DNA of 64,000 nucleotides from Helichrysum umbraculigerum. Its lineage: Eukaryota > Streptophyta > Magnoliopsida > Asterales > Asteraceae. Location of the stretch: NCBI GenBank assembly GCA_949592205.1, contig CATIUR010000001.1, positions 43,293,001 through 43,357,000 of the forward strand. Reading direction: 5' to 3'. The translations under genes were made by a program, and so were the position numbers. Of the stretch, positions 11,534 to 22,921 are shown piece after piece (positions within the stretch are counted from its first letter, which is position 1; every line of letters begins with the position of its first letter). The notes below the pieces were generated by a model. It did not search any database, was not told the DNA's origin, and worked only from the letters and a program-made list of their open reading frames with translations.

Positions 11534-11824
11534 TAAGGTTATAGCGAACTAGGATTGCATTAGTGACCTAGACTATAACCGTTAGGTTAGTATTCCTCAT
11601 TTGTTATGACTGGTTCAGCAATTGCATCATTTGAATTTAATTTAACATAGCTTGATCAACTATGTACAATTAAACAAGAATCGATGCAAGACCTGAAATG
11701 GTTATGGTGGATGGGAATGCATTAGAAGGCTTTGACCGAGGATAGAACGGGACCAACCTTATACGTGCTTATGTGCTAGGTTATTGTATTTATATATAAC
11801 CTTAACCTTACGTATACTAAAACT

Positions 11825-11835
11825 CCTTGCCACAG
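11825..11835 (+). promoter_or_regulatory. Possible 3' splice site before the upstream ORF of A
   Basis: The pyrimidine-biased ccttgccacag ends three bases before the ATG at 11839. The LTR offers donor-like sites (ctg|gtgagt at 10706, cag|gtaacc near 11218). This is an inference from sequence only. Confidence 0.4.
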
Positions 11836-11838
11836 AAA

Positions 11839-12558
11839 ATGGCAACCACACCCACCGCTACGTCTCCCAACTCTGAGAACGAAGCCCAAACACGAACCGC
11901 TACTGAAGGAATCGTTACTATGTCTTCAACACCAAACTCTCCTGAACGACTTTACTACATCACTGGCGAAGCCCGAGTGTTACGTACTCGCCCAAGGAGT
12001 ACCAGATCATCTCGAGCCAACCCTTACTCAAACTCCATCGATAATACCACACGCCATTCCGCATACCCCCGTAGATGGGACTGGCTACCCACAACTCTCA
12101 ATACTTGGAGATCTGAGGAAAACATGGAGGTTTTCGATGATCCCATGGACATCTCTCCCTATACCCAAGAACCAACACACCACACCGTACCCGTATTAAC
12201 CGCCAGACTTCACCGCCACGAGACAAGACTTGAAAGCCTGGAACGAGAGCAACACATAGTGCAAATGTACTGGCTACGCCAATCACATGACCGCATTGCA
12301 CAACTGTTTCAAGACCAAGAAAACATGACAAATACTCTAGAAATGATGCACCAACACATCATTGACGATAGAGGCGCGGTCGACCTTCTTCAAGCAAGGT
12401 TAGAAGAATGTGAACAACGTTCACGAGAAGCAGAAGAGTACACCCGAGTGCTAGAGCAACGACTAACCTTGGCTGAGGATAGCACCAGACAAGCTGGCAG
12501 ACTTGCAGGAACCGTGGGCCGACTTGTCACACTAATGGAACGAATAAACTTGCGTTAG
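11839..12558 (+). CDS. Element A upstream ORF, coiled-coil protein
   Basis: This 239-aa ORF lies between the primer site and gag-pol. I chose the ATG at 11839 because the open frame upstream has no other ATG. The N-terminal third is rich in Ser, Thr and Pro, with basic stretches around residue 55. The C-terminal half (about residues 115-235) is strongly helical with heptad-like Leu, Glu and Arg patterns and is probably a coiled coil. I recognise no catalytic motif. It is in the same frame as gag-pol but is separated by stops and 306 nt. An acceptor-like ccttgccacag ends three bases before the ATG, so it may be made from a spliced RNA. The intact frame in a young element suggests that it is used. 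The function is unknown; it may assist Gag. Confidence 0.75.
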   Translation: MATTPTATSPNSENEAQTRTATEGIVTMSSTPNSPERLYYITGEARVLRTRPRSTRSSRANPYSNSIDNTTRHSAYPRRWDWLPTTLNTWRSEENMEVFDDPMDISPYTQEPTHHTVPVLTARLHRHETRLESLEREQHIVQMYWLRQSHDRIAQLFQDQENMTNTLEMMHQHIIDDRGAVDLLQARLEECEQRSREAEEYTRVLEQRLTLAEDSTRQAGRLAGTVGRLVTLMERINLR

Positions 12559-12840
12559 GACTCATTAAATCTCTATCGCGTAACCTGTTGTGGCGGGATG
12601 TGCCCAACTATCTATCTTACGTTGTCTTTTGTAAACTCTCGTATTAAGTCCGGAAGTAACAATTCCCGGCATATTTTGTAAACTTTCTAAATTCTGTAAT
12701 CGCTTATCTTGCGCCTCAAGTTGATTATGAAAATTTTGCTTCCTTGTGTTATTGAATATCTTGTTATACATACTTGTTTTACCTTCTTGTGTACGCCTGC
12801 AAAGACTTTAAAAATCTTACTCCCTGAAATCTTATGTGCC

Positions 12841-12860
12841 TCTTATTTTCTTTCTTTTAG
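12841..12860 (+). promoter_or_regulatory. Possible 3' splice site before gag-pol of A
   Basis: A strong pyrimidine tract (ttattttctttcttttag) ends four bases before the gag-pol ATG at 12865. Use of this site with a donor in the LTR would remove the upstream ORF from the mRNA and give gag-pol its own message. Confidence 0.5.
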
Positions 12861-12864
12861 AATC

Positions 12865-15800
12865 ATGGCACCAAAACGTCAAATGAGCTCCGCTGATATC
12901 GAAAGACTCGTCAATCAAAGGGTTCAAGCAGCCCTAGAAGCTGCCAGGAACAATCCCAATCCAAACCAAGGAAATCCAGGAGGTGCAGGCAACAACCCAC
13001 CTGTGCCAAAGCCCTGCACCCACAAAGATTTCATGAATTGTAAACCTCTCCATTTCAAAGGAACCGAAGGAGCCGTCGGTCTCTTGCAATGGATTGAGAA
13101 AATGGAGTCCGTTTTCCGCATATGCAACTGCCAAGAAGAGAACAAAGTCAAATTCTCTACCTACACTTTAGCTGAGGGTGCACTCACTTTCTGGAACACA
13201 TACGCCCAAACCCAGGGTATTGATGCTGCCTATCAAATATCTTGGGACGAACTCAAAAACTTGCTGAGGGAAGAATACTGTCCACGCGAGCAACTCCAAC
13301 AGCTCGAACATGAATTCTGGAACCTCACAGTTCAAGGAAACGACATTACTAGCTACACAACCAGATTTCACCAGCTTGCTCTCCTTTGTCCATCCATGGT
13401 GGACCCTGAATCCAAACGTGTCGAAAGATACATTTGGGGGCTACCTGATTCCATCCAAGGCAATGTCATCTCTTCCAAACCCGGGACCATCCAAAGTGCT
13501 GTGCGAATGGCACATGAGCTCATGGCTCAAATTGTTCGCCGTGGGACACCCACAGTGAAAACCACCGGGGATAACAAAAGAAAATGGTCCGGAAATAACA
13601 ACAATCAGCAGCAACAGCAAACCAAGAGGGCCGAGTCTGTTAAAGCCTACACCTCTGGTTCAGGGTCGGGGGACAAGAAAGGGTACGTTGGGAACAAACC
13701 TTACTGTTCCAAGTGTACTCTACACCACGAAGGCCCCTGTACCTGTACCAAGTGCAAACGGCAGGGACATCTAGCTAAAGATTGCAGAACCCCCAACCCA
13801 AATACCAACCCCAACGCACCAAAAGCCTGTTTTGAGTGCGGTGACACCAGACATTTCAGAAACAACTGCCCGAAACGCAACAACAACAACGCCAACAGAA
13901 ACAATAACAACAACAACCCTCGCGGTCGAGCTTTTGTACTCAACGCCGGAGAAGCCCGTCAAGATCCCAACGTTGTTACGGGTATGTTTCTCCTCAACGA
14001 TCTAACCGTTTCAGTTTTATTCGATACTGGTGCTGATAAAAGTTTCATATCTGATGAGTTTTGTCCGTTACTCAACATTACTCCCACTGCCTTAGATGCT
14101 AAGTTCATAGTAGAATTAGCAAACGGTAAACTGATAGAGGCCGATAGTGTGATACCTAATTGCACTCTAAACCTAGCCAACGAAATTTTCCCCATAAACC
14201 TCATCCCTGTTGAAATCGGGAGCTTCGATGTCATCATAGGTATGGACTGGTTGTCCAAGCATCATGCTGAAATTGTCTGTTTTGAAAAGATTGTGCGCAT
14301 ACCTCTCGCTACCGGTGGGACCTTGATCATACAGGGGGAGACTGGTAGGCGAAACTTAAACATCATCTCTTGTATGAAAACCCAAAAGTACCTGAGGAAA
14401 GGGTACCCGGCAATCCTTGCTCACGTAACCGAAAAGAAGTCGGCTGAAAAGCGACTTGAAGATGTACCCATTGTACGAGACTTTCCTGAAGTCTTTCCCG
14501 AAGACTTGCCAGGCCTTCCCCCGCCTAGACAAGTCGAATTCCAAATTGACCTTGTGCCCGGTGCTGCACCCGTGGCACGAGCCCCATACAGATTAGCCCC
14601 ATCCGAGTTGCAGGAGTTATCCACCCAATTACAGGAACTCCTGGACAAGGGATTTATTCGACCAAGTTCCTCACCTTGGGGAGCTCCGGTCCTTTTCGTT
14701 AAAAAGAAGGACGGATCCTTCAGAATGTGTATCGATTACCGTGAACTGAACAAACTTACCATCAAAAACCGATACCCACTTCCTAGAATCGATGACCTGT
14801 TTGACCAACTCCAAGGTTCAAGCTTTTATTCAAAGATCGACCTTCGGTCTGGTTATCACCAACTTCGCGTTCGAGACGCCGACATCCCGAAAACTGCTTT
14901 CCGAACCCGCTATGGGCATTACGAATTCCAAGTGATGCCTTTTGGCTTAACCAACGCACCGGCTGTATTCATGGATCTTATGAATCGGGTGTGCAAACCT
15001 TACCTGGATAAGTTTGTCATCGTCTTCATTGACGACATTCTAATCTACTCTCGCGACGAAACAGAACATGGCCAACACCTGAAAACTATCTTGGAATTAC
15101 TCAAACACGAGGAGCTATACGCCAAGTACTCCAAGTGTGAGTTCTGGATGCGAACAGTACAATTCCTAGGGCATGTCATTGACAGCCAAGGGATACGTGT
15201 TGATCCAGCAAAAATCGAGGCCATCAAGTGCTGGAAAGCACCAACTACTCCAACCGAAGTACGACAATTCTTGGGTCTCGCTGGATATTACCGGAGATTC
15301 ATAGAGAACTTTTCCCGAATTGCTCAACCATTAACCTCATTGACTCAGAAAGATAAGAAATTCGTTTGGACCGACAAACAGGAGTCGGCTTTCCAACTCC
15401 TTAAACAGAAACTCTGCAGTGCACCAATCCTGTCCTTACCCGAAGGCACAGATGATTTCGTAGTTTACTGCGACGCCTCACACCAAGGACTAGGTTGTGT
15501 GTTAATGCAACGTGATAAAGTCATCGCTTATGCCTCTCGGCAACTGAAAATCCACGAAAAGAACTACACCACTCATGACCTCGAACTAGGAGCCGTTGTT
15601 TTTGCGCTCAAAATTTGGAGACACTACCTATATGGTACCAAGTGTACTATCTTCACTGACCACAAAAGCCTTCAACATATCTTTGATCAGAAGGACCTAA
15701 ACATGAGACAACGTCGTTGGGTCGAGTTACTTACTGACTACGACTGTGAAATCCGATACCACCCGGGTAAGGCTAACGTTGTTGCCGATGCCCTAAGCCG

Positions 15801-17313
15801 AAAAGAACGAGTGAAACCCCTTCGAGTTCGAGCCCTTGGTTTAACCATCCACAACGATCTTATTGCTCAAATTCATTCCACTCAACTCGAAGCACTCAAT
15901 GAGAAAAACATCAAGAACGAAGCCTTGCGCGGCATGGAAAAACAATTCGAAATCAAACCCGACGGAACCAGACACTTCTCTAACCGAATCTGGTTACCAA
16001 ACTTTGGGAACCTACGAGAATTGGTCATGGATGAAGCTCACAAATCCCGGTACTCCATACATCCTGGTTCTGACAAGATGTATCATGACGTCAAACAACG
16101 GTATTGGTGGCCCAACATGAAAGCTGACATAGCCACGTATGTTAGTAAGTGTCTAACCTGTGCCAAGGTTAAGGCCGAATACCAGAAACCTTCTGGGTTA
16201 CTTCAACAACCCGAGATACCTCAATGGAAATGGGAAAACATAACTATGGACTTCATTACTAAACTACCAAAGACACCGAGCGGTTGCGATACCATTTGGG
16301 TGATCGTTGATCGTCTCACAAAATCCGCCCATTTCCTAGCCATCAAAGAAAACGACAAGATGGAGCGATTGGCTCGCATCTACATCAAAGAGGTTGTGGC
16401 ACGACACGGCATACCTATTTCAATCATCTCCGACCGAGATAGCCGATTCACCTCTCAGTTCTGGCAAACACTTCAACGAGCCCTTGGTACTCGCCTTGAT
16501 TTGAGTACTGCTTATCATCCGCAAACCGATGGTCAGAGTGAACGGACCATTCAAACTCTTGAAGATATGCTGCGCGCGTGCGTAGTTGACTTCGGCAAAA
16601 ACTGGGAAAACCACCTACCCTTGTGTGAGTTTTCCTACAATAACAGTTACCACACCAGCATTGATGCTGCACCCTTTGAGGCACTTTATGGGAGAAAGTG
16701 CCGATCACCCATTTGTTGGACCGAAATCGGCGATAGCCAACTCACTGGTCCTGAAATCATTCATGAAACGACCGAGAAAATCGTGACCATTCAAAACCGG
16801 CTGAAAGCCGCACGTGATCGTCAGAAGAGTTACGCTGACGTAAGACGCAAACCACTCGAATTTCAGGTCGGGGACAAAGTACTTTTAAAAGTGTCACCTT
16901 GGAAAGGTGTCATTCGTTTTGGTAAACGCGGCAAATTAAACCCTAGGTACATCGGACCTTTTGAAATTCTTGAAAGAATTGGTCCGGTGGCATATCGACT
17001 GCAGCTACCACCACAACTCATTAGCGTGCACAACACATTTCACGTTTCTAACTTAAAGAAATGTCTGTCTGATGAGACACTTGTTATCCCTCTCGACGAA
17101 ATCCATATCGATGATAAACTCCATTTCGTCGAGGAACCAATAGAAATCATGGACCGTGAGGTCAAACGCTTGAAGCAGAGTCGTATTCCCATCGTTAAAG
17201 TCCGGTGGAATTCTAGGCGCGGTCCTGAATTCACTTGGGAACGGGAAGACCAAATGCGACTGAAATACCCACATCTATTCTTAGATGCCCCTCAGACCAC
17301 GACAACAAGCTAA
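12865..17313 (+). CDS. Element A gag-pol polyprotein with chromodomain-like C-terminus
   Basis: This 1482-aa uninterrupted polyprotein carries out the whole replication cycle. In order it has Gag (about residues 60-240), two CCHC zinc knuckles (about 293 and 321), an aspartic protease with LFDTGADKSF (about 385), reverse transcriptase with the FIDDIL catalytic motif (about 721), RNase H starting at CDASHQGLGC (about 868), and integrase. The integrase has an HHCC zinc-binding region (about 1065-1100), core residues in MDFITK, SDRDSRF and QSERT, and a GPF-type C-terminal module near 1360. A chromodomain-like tail (about 1430-1475, ending FTWEREDQM) follows, which in this lineage is thought to guide integration to heterochromatin. 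The ATG at 12865 is preferred to the open frame extending upstream, because MAPKRQ begins a typical Gag and is followed at once by conserved sequence. Confidence 0.95.
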   Translation: MAPKRQMSSADIERLVNQRVQAALEAARNNPNPNQGNPGGAGNNPPVPKPCTHKDFMNCKPLHFKGTEGAVGLLQWIEKMESVFRICNCQEENKVKFSTYTLAEGALTFWNTYAQTQGIDAAYQISWDELKNLLREEYCPREQLQQLEHEFWNLTVQGNDITSYTTRFHQLALLCPSMVDPESKRVERYIWGLPDSIQGNVISSKPGTIQSAVRMAHELMAQIVRRGTPTVKTTGDNKRKWSGNNNNQQQQQTKRAESVKAYTSGSGSGDKKGYVGNKPYCSKCTLHHEGPCTCTKCKRQGHLAKDCRTPNPNTNPNAPKACFECGDTRHFRNNCPKRNNNNANRNNNNNNPRGRAFVLNAGEARQDPNVVTGMFLLNDLTVSVLFDTGADKSFISDEFCPLLNITPTALDAKFIVELANGKLIEADSVIPNCTLNLANEIFPINLIPVEIGSFDVIIGMDWLSKHHAEIVCFEKIVRIPLATGGTLIIQGETGRRNLNIISCMKTQKYLRKGYPAILAHVTEKKSAEKRLEDVPIVRDFPEVFPEDLPGLPPPRQVEFQIDLVPGAAPVARAPYRLAPSELQELSTQLQELLDKGFIRPSSSPWGAPVLFVKKKDGSFRMCIDYRELNKLTIKNRYPLPRIDDLFDQLQGSSFYSKIDLRSGYHQLRVRDADIPKTAFRTRYGHYEFQVMPFGLTNAPAVFMDLMNRVCKPYLDKFVIVFIDDILIYSRDETEHGQHLKTILELLKHEELYAKYSKCEFWMRTVQFLGHVIDSQGIRVDPAKIEAIKCWKAPTTPTEVRQFLGLAGYYRRFIENFSRIAQPLTSLTQKDKKFVWTDKQESAFQLLKQKLCSAPILSLPEGTDDFVVYCDASHQGLGCVLMQRDKVIAYASRQLKIHEKNYTTHDLELGAVVFALKIWRHYLYGTKCTIFTDHKSLQHIFDQKDLNMRQRRWVELLTDYDCEIRYHPGKANVVADALSRKERVKPLRVRALGLTIHNDLIAQIHSTQLEALNEKNIKNEALRGMEKQFEIKPDGTRHFSNRIWLPNFGNLRELVMDEAHKSRYSIHPGSDKMYHDVKQRYWWPNMKADIATYVSKCLTCAKVKAEYQKPSGLLQQPEIPQWKWENITMDFITKLPKTPSGCDTIWVIVDRLTKSAHFLAIKENDKMERLARIYIKEVVARHGIPISIISDRDSRFTSQFWQTLQRALGTRLDLSTAYHPQTDGQSERTIQTLEDMLRACVVDFGKNWENHLPLCEFSYNNSYHTSIDAAPFEALYGRKCRSPICWTEIGDSQLTGPEIIHETTEKIVTIQNRLKAARDRQKSYADVRRKPLEFQVGDKVLLKVSPWKGVIRFGKRGKLNPRYIGPFEILERIGPVAYRLQLPPQLISVHNTFHVSNLKKCLSDETLVIPLDEIHIDDKLHFVEEPIEIMDREVKRLKQSRIPIVKVRWNSRRGPEFTWEREDQMRLKYPHLFLDAPQTTTTS

Positions 17314-17336
17314 TTTCGGGACGAAATTCTCCTAAC

Positions 17337-17346
17337 AGGGGGAGAA
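17337..17346 (+). promoter_or_regulatory. Polypurine tract of element A
   Basis: The sequence agggggagaa directly precedes the 3' LTR start TGTGACAC at 17347. Confidence 0.9.
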
Positions 17347-20300
17347 TGTGACACCCGACCAATTAGGGCTAGTGTTAGTTCCTAATCATTGTGCTAATAC
17401 ATGTAATTAGGATGAATTATGTGTATCATTATGTGTATTAATATATGTTATTATATTTGCACACATTTGCGATTTGTTTAAATCGTACACTTTATTATCG
17501 GATGGAGTCCGACACAGTTTAAATACGACGTTGGTGAAAACATTTCTATAAATAACTTTAATCTATTTTTAGAAGTTGTTTATCATTATCTATTATTTTG
17601 CTAAAATAATACTCGAAAAACCTAGACGTTTCGGTTAAAACGTCTCAAACGCAACGATAACGCGCGAATTTATTTCGACAACCAAACGAACGTCAATAAT
17701 TAATTGACAACCTAAATTAAGTATTTTAAGTAATACTTCAATGGAAATTTATCCAAATTATATCGTTAATCTAAACGACTCAAAATAACGTTACGCGATT
17801 AAACCGTCGTAGAACAAACACGCAAATCGAGGCCGACAAATTAACGGAACATTTTTATAAATGTTTTCAAGCATCTTGATAAAATATTTCAACTTAAAAT
17901 ATCGAAATTAAAAGTTGTCACTTAAAAACGCGTATAAAACATTTAACGTACGAATAAACGTCTAAACAATCGGGTAAACGAACGAAAAACGCAACAAATT
18001 AAGCTAGAGATGTAAAATGACCAAAATACCCCTTGTGGGACCACATGGGGGCCGGCCACCCCATGTGCCACCTCCCCCTCCTCTCCACTCCTCTTCCATG
18101 CACCATAATGATGATATTCCTTATGTGTTCACCACTCCACCTTCATGCAAATGAACCCTCTCATTTCTTCATTTTCCTTACCCAAAAACACACTCATTTT
18201 CTCTCTCATTTTCTGGAGAAAAATCAGTCCCAAAAACCATTACAATCACCATTAAAATCACCACCAATCTAAGAGAAGAAATCACAAGAAGGAAGCTAGG
18301 AACAACACCATCATCATCTCTCCTTATTCTTCAACATTTGCTTGGTATACATCATCAAACTTTCACCTATTCTTACTTTAATACTACTGATTATGATGTT
18401 ATAATGTTCATCTATCATAAATATGTCCAAGATTGTTGTTGAAAATCGTTTTTAAAGCAAACACATGAACATGCATGAATCTGCCTAAAAATAGACAGTT
18501 CACAAAAATATTCGTATAAAATCAAATACTGAGAGTTAGAAGATGCATTTTTTTTAAAAATTTGCGTATTGAAAAGATCTATAACTTTCGTGTTTTACAC
18601 TTTTTCCAGAAACGCTCTCATTTTTCTCTACGAGCCGATTTATAAGACTGACCTGGAAGTTTTTCGATAAAATGTGTTCGGTTGTTACGCGGCTTTATTT
18701 AACTATGTTAATGGACTTGTTAGAAGCTGAAAATTTGATATGTTAGTCAAGACACTTAGTAAATCAGTTGGTAAAAATTTGGAAGTTTGATTTGGACTAT
18801 AGATAGGTGAAATCAGTTGGCGTAATGACCCGACATAAACCGAAAACATTAAATCTTGAAGTTTAAGGTGTAAACTTGAAACCGACATCTCGAAACGACT
18901 ACAATATGAAATAATAACTTTTATAACCTTTATTTACTGGAATATGACTTGAGTAAAAGGTTCGGGTCAAACCGTCATAGTTGACCACGTTTTTGACTTA
19001 GCAAAATCCAAACAGACTTAAGTGACGCATGATCACTGGAATTCTAGCGACACTTGGCAAGTGACGCTTGTAGTGACGCTACTTTATTTTTAACGACACT
19101 ACCTAAGTGACGCCTGAAATGACTGAACTATTATATTAGCGGCACTTACCCTTAGTGACGCCCGTATCCGACACTTCTTAAGTGACGCTAATTAAATCTG
19201 AAAACGCATATTATGCGGCACTTCCTAAGTGCCGCCCCTAACTAGCAAGTGACGCATGAAGTGTCGCATGAAACAGAATCCTTAAAAACTAGTTTTCTCA
19301 CTAAGTGTTAAACTTCAAGTAACGTTAATACTTATACAATGCAACGTTATAACTCATGAAACATACTATACATATGTAAGTATAACATCATCCTAATAAT
19401 AATGTCTTAACGAATTATTATTACAAACTTTCACCAACGGGTCGTACACGTTTTTGATAAACAAACTTGAACAACTTATTTGGACATACTAGTTGATGAA
19501 CTAGCTTTAGGTGGACATTAACCCTCCACCTACACGATTGGCTTAAGTGGACATTGACCCCCACTTATACAATCACTCTAGATGGTCTTATGAGACATCT
19601 ACTTACACAACCTTATACGCTTAGGACGTTAGAAGGTTGCGCTTTGGACTTTGCTTGCTATTTGATTATTGCTTGCTACCTGCTTAACTCTGGTGAGTTT
19701 CATAGCCCCTTTTTACTGTTTTTCAACTGGGGTGAGAATACATACAACTGTTTTATACAACTGCTTATATGATCACAAGTAACTTGAAACATTTTTTGTA
19801 CGGATTGCATGAGACCTGAATAATCCACTAAAGTCCTCTACCCATCATAGTCATTAAAATATGTGCGTGAGTATTATTGGATAGATCTATCAGGGTTTGA
19901 CAAACCTCGTCCGGGCTAGTCGCTCTAGCCAACCCACGGGCGCAGTATTACTTGTGATTTAGAAGTGTATCGGATTAGTACACTTACCGGAGGCAAACAA
20001 CGTTAAGCTTGACTATGAGACTCATGTAAATGGTATACTTATATTGCATTATGCAATACTTTTACTTATCGTTGAATAACGATACTTTTAACTGTCATTT
20101 TTGAATGATACAACTTGAAATCTTGTGGATCATAACTAAACGATTGTTTACAAACCTATGAACTCACCAACTTTATGTTGACCTTTTAGTATGTATTTCT
20201 CAGGTAACCCGCCGCAATAGGAAGCTTATGGAAAGCCTAGCTCGAGTCACATTGTTTTCAAATTTCAAGAGATTAGATTGCATTTAGCTGTATTTGGTAT

Positions 20301-20504
20301 AATCAGTTATGTATTAGAAATCTCTTAGCGGTTTATGCGAACTCCAGACTTATTGTAAACATTTGAAATTATGGTAATGTAACTTTTTATTAAAACATCT
20401 CATATAGAGGTCGTTTGTTGTAATCTTGTGTTGTGATATTTAATTTGGTCGGCGCCCCCATGACAACTTATGTTTCCGCTGCCACGTGTTTTGGGGGTGC
20501 GACA
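17347..20504 (+). repeat. 3' LTR of element A
   Basis: It is 3158 bp and nearly identical to 8360-11517. By eye I found differences near 17728, 17914, 18555, 18750, 19163 and 19796, about 0.2 percent. The copy of the CTCTG duplication follows at 20505-20509. Confidence 0.95.
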
Positions 20505-20509
20505 CTCTG

Positions 20510-21908
20510 GATGCTGGTCATGGGTAGGAATGGGTACAGTCGGACGAGGCAATGATGCCTGCTGACGAGCTGGTGATGGTATGTGTACTGAGTAGACTCT
20601 GGCTATATCAGATGTGGATCTGTGAGTGGGTAATGGTGCGGAGTAGGTGGTAGGTGTGCGAGGGCGTCTATATGGATGTGGTGGCTGAGTGGAGGTATGT
20701 GGATGTGGTGGAGGAAAGGTAGTGTATGGGCGAGTGGTGGTATATGGGTGAGTGGCGGTATGGGTAGTGGGTGGTGGTGGTGGTCCACATCTATATAGGA
20801 AGTGATCATGCTCAGGGGTACCATGTGTCCTAGCTGTCAGAACCTGCTGATCACGGATAACCTGTAAAGCATGTAATAGATAATACTGAGTAAGAGGAGT
20901 GACCGGATCCGTGTGATGCACAACGGCCTGTGTAGGTAGTACTGATGTGTCTGCTCCTCATGATGTCTCAGGTATCTCTGCTGCTACTGGTCTCTGTGGC
21001 TGGGGACCAACATCTCTATCCTCTGTAGTCATGAAGCATCCAGGAATGGGCTGCCGAGTCTGATACCATAAGCACTGTCTCTCAGGTCCCTCATCAATCA
21101 TCCTGATCAACTTACAGTACTCTAGATCAAACGGCTACGAACTAACATGATGGGTGTAATCCTCACGGTGACGGTCAGTGAGAATCCCCATGCCGACTAA
21201 CAATCTCGTGATAATGGCTCCCATGAATACGTGGCGTCTATCCTCTCTCTTCTCCTTCCACAATCTATCTGCTATGATGTATGCAACATTCAGATTCTGC
21301 TTCCTTATGATTGCATCCATGAACTTAAGCTCTTCTGATGTAGCAGGTCCAGCATCTCTCTTCCCAAAGATAGTACAGCACAGGAGCTTGTCAAGAATGT
21401 GATGAACTGGTCGGGTCATGAGTGAAGCTTTCACTCCACTCCTGAAGGTTGTCCCTGTCAATCCTCTCCATATCTCCTTGTGATCCCGTGACGGTAAACT
21501 GGAGATAGACTAGAAACTACTGGTGAACCAATCAGAACTGGCCTGTGACTGTGTGTAAAGGCCAAGGTATACCCCAAAATCTCCCACTGTCATACGATAC
21601 TTCTTCCCACGATACCGAAAAGTGATCTCCAATCTCTCTCGGAACTCGTAAGTCATCATAAACTCAGTGACGACCTCTCGGTATATAGCCTCATCAATGG
21701 AGAAAAGATGGAAAAATGCAGCATGTTCCTCGCCATCTTTATCATACTTATTCAATTCTTCCAACTCATCCCTAATACCCAAGCGTCTCATATCCGGCCA
21801 CATGATGACTCTGTTTGACCCTAAGTATCGTCCCATCCATTTCTCGATATCGTTCATATTCTCGGGGGATGAAGCAAGCTTCCTCAACGAAGGGTTTGAT
21901 AGATCCAT
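20510..21908 (-). pseudogene. Element G ORF2, N-terminal and middle part
   Basis: This is the Athila-type extra ORF (resembling the ATHILA ORF-1 / 'env-like' family). It starts at the ATG at 21906-21908, directly after a cag acceptor-like site. The N-terminal domain matches F ORF2 over 'WPDMRRLGIRDELEEL', 'LFSIDEAIYREVVTEF' and 'GVYLGLYTQSQASSDWF'. A middle block holds 'MDAIIRKQNLNVAYIIADR' and 'HVFMGAIITRLL', and then comes a Pro/Thr/His-rich stretch. All parts are in one frame, broken by stops at 21510-21512, 21135-21137 and 20958-20960, then cut by element A, and ending at 8001. No membrane segment is clear. The role of this protein is unknown in general; calling it an envelope is historical. 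Confidence 0.75.
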
Positions 21909-22921
21909 CTGTTGACAAGAAAATGAGATGCATAAGTAATAACAAATTGCTAAGCACATTTCCAAATTTTAAACAAAAATTGGAAATGTAGGCTTTAAAA
22001 TATGAATAAATCCGTAATTTATTTTAAACTAAACCTAGGCCTAACCAATCCTCAATCCGCAATTTTCGCAACCATAAGTGTCTAACCTATTCCAAGGGTA
22101 TTAAAGCAATAAAAATACTAGCGTTTAATCCAAGTAAACTCGTCATTTCAAACAACTATCAAATATTTTTACTTTCATTCATGGCAACTTAATCTAAGTG
22201 AGCTTTAACCATGTAATTACCTCAAATATATCAAGTAAACCAAAAAGAGCATAAACTAATTTATTCATGCAAATACCATATGGTTAAAGACACGTGTTAA
22301 CTTATTCGGTTACTTTTAACAATTTTGCAAGATTTAAAGATTTTGATAAATGAATGACGGTAGCTTACGTGTGATGGTCATATTAAAAATATTCAACACT
22401 TTATTAATTAAGGTGATGAATAATTAAAATAATCAAGGACCAAAAGCTAACTAATGATTTATTGAAAATCTAAGAAACTTGCCATGATTTAATTAACACA
22501 AGTACCATTTTTAAAAATTAAAGATTTAAAATAAAGTATGATACTTGATTAATTCTAGTCACAACATGCTTACTTTAACTTTCAATAATTCAAGAATCAT
22601 TCAAAATTAACTAGCAATCATGTAATCATGTTTATCAAATCATACTAAGCATGAATTAATCAAAACAAGTCAAAACAAACTACTAGTTACCAAAAGTCAA
22701 CAAATCAAGCAACTTTGACCACTTAAAGTCAACACTTGAAGATCAAAGTCACAAATTATCAAGTAATCTACTCAATCAAGCATGTAATCATATTAAGCAA
22801 CTATGCAAGAACACTTTTGAACTATAAAACACAAGTTTTCACCATGGATTTCATAGATCAAAAGTTGAAACCCTAACTTTTAAAAAGTTAATGAAATTCA
22901 AAGATTTGAGTTAGGAATTAC
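21909..22921 (-). other. Probable 5'-UTR intron of G ORF2
   Basis: On the minus strand, tgcaag|gtaatt at 22921 is a good donor and tttcttgtcaacag ends exactly at the ORF2 ATG. The 1013-nt stretch between them is AT-rich (as plant introns are) and has no supported gene. F (53666-54559) and E (45781-46485) have the same arrangement. Confidence 0.55.

Larger units (their letters stand above)
8360..20504 (+). mobile_element. Element A: intact chromovirus (Tekay/Del-like)
   Basis: This complete 12,145-bp LTR retrotransposon has 3158-bp LTRs, an initiator-Met primer site, an upstream 239-aa ORF, an uninterrupted 1482-aa gag-pol with chromodomain-like C-terminus, a polypurine tract and a perfect CTCTG duplication. 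I noticed only about six differences between its LTRs. Together with the open reading frames this makes it the youngest and possibly the only autonomous element in the window. It is inserted in the proline-rich part of ORF2 of G. Assignment to Tekay/Del rests on domain order, long LTRs and the style of the polymerase, not on a tree. Confidence 0.92.
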
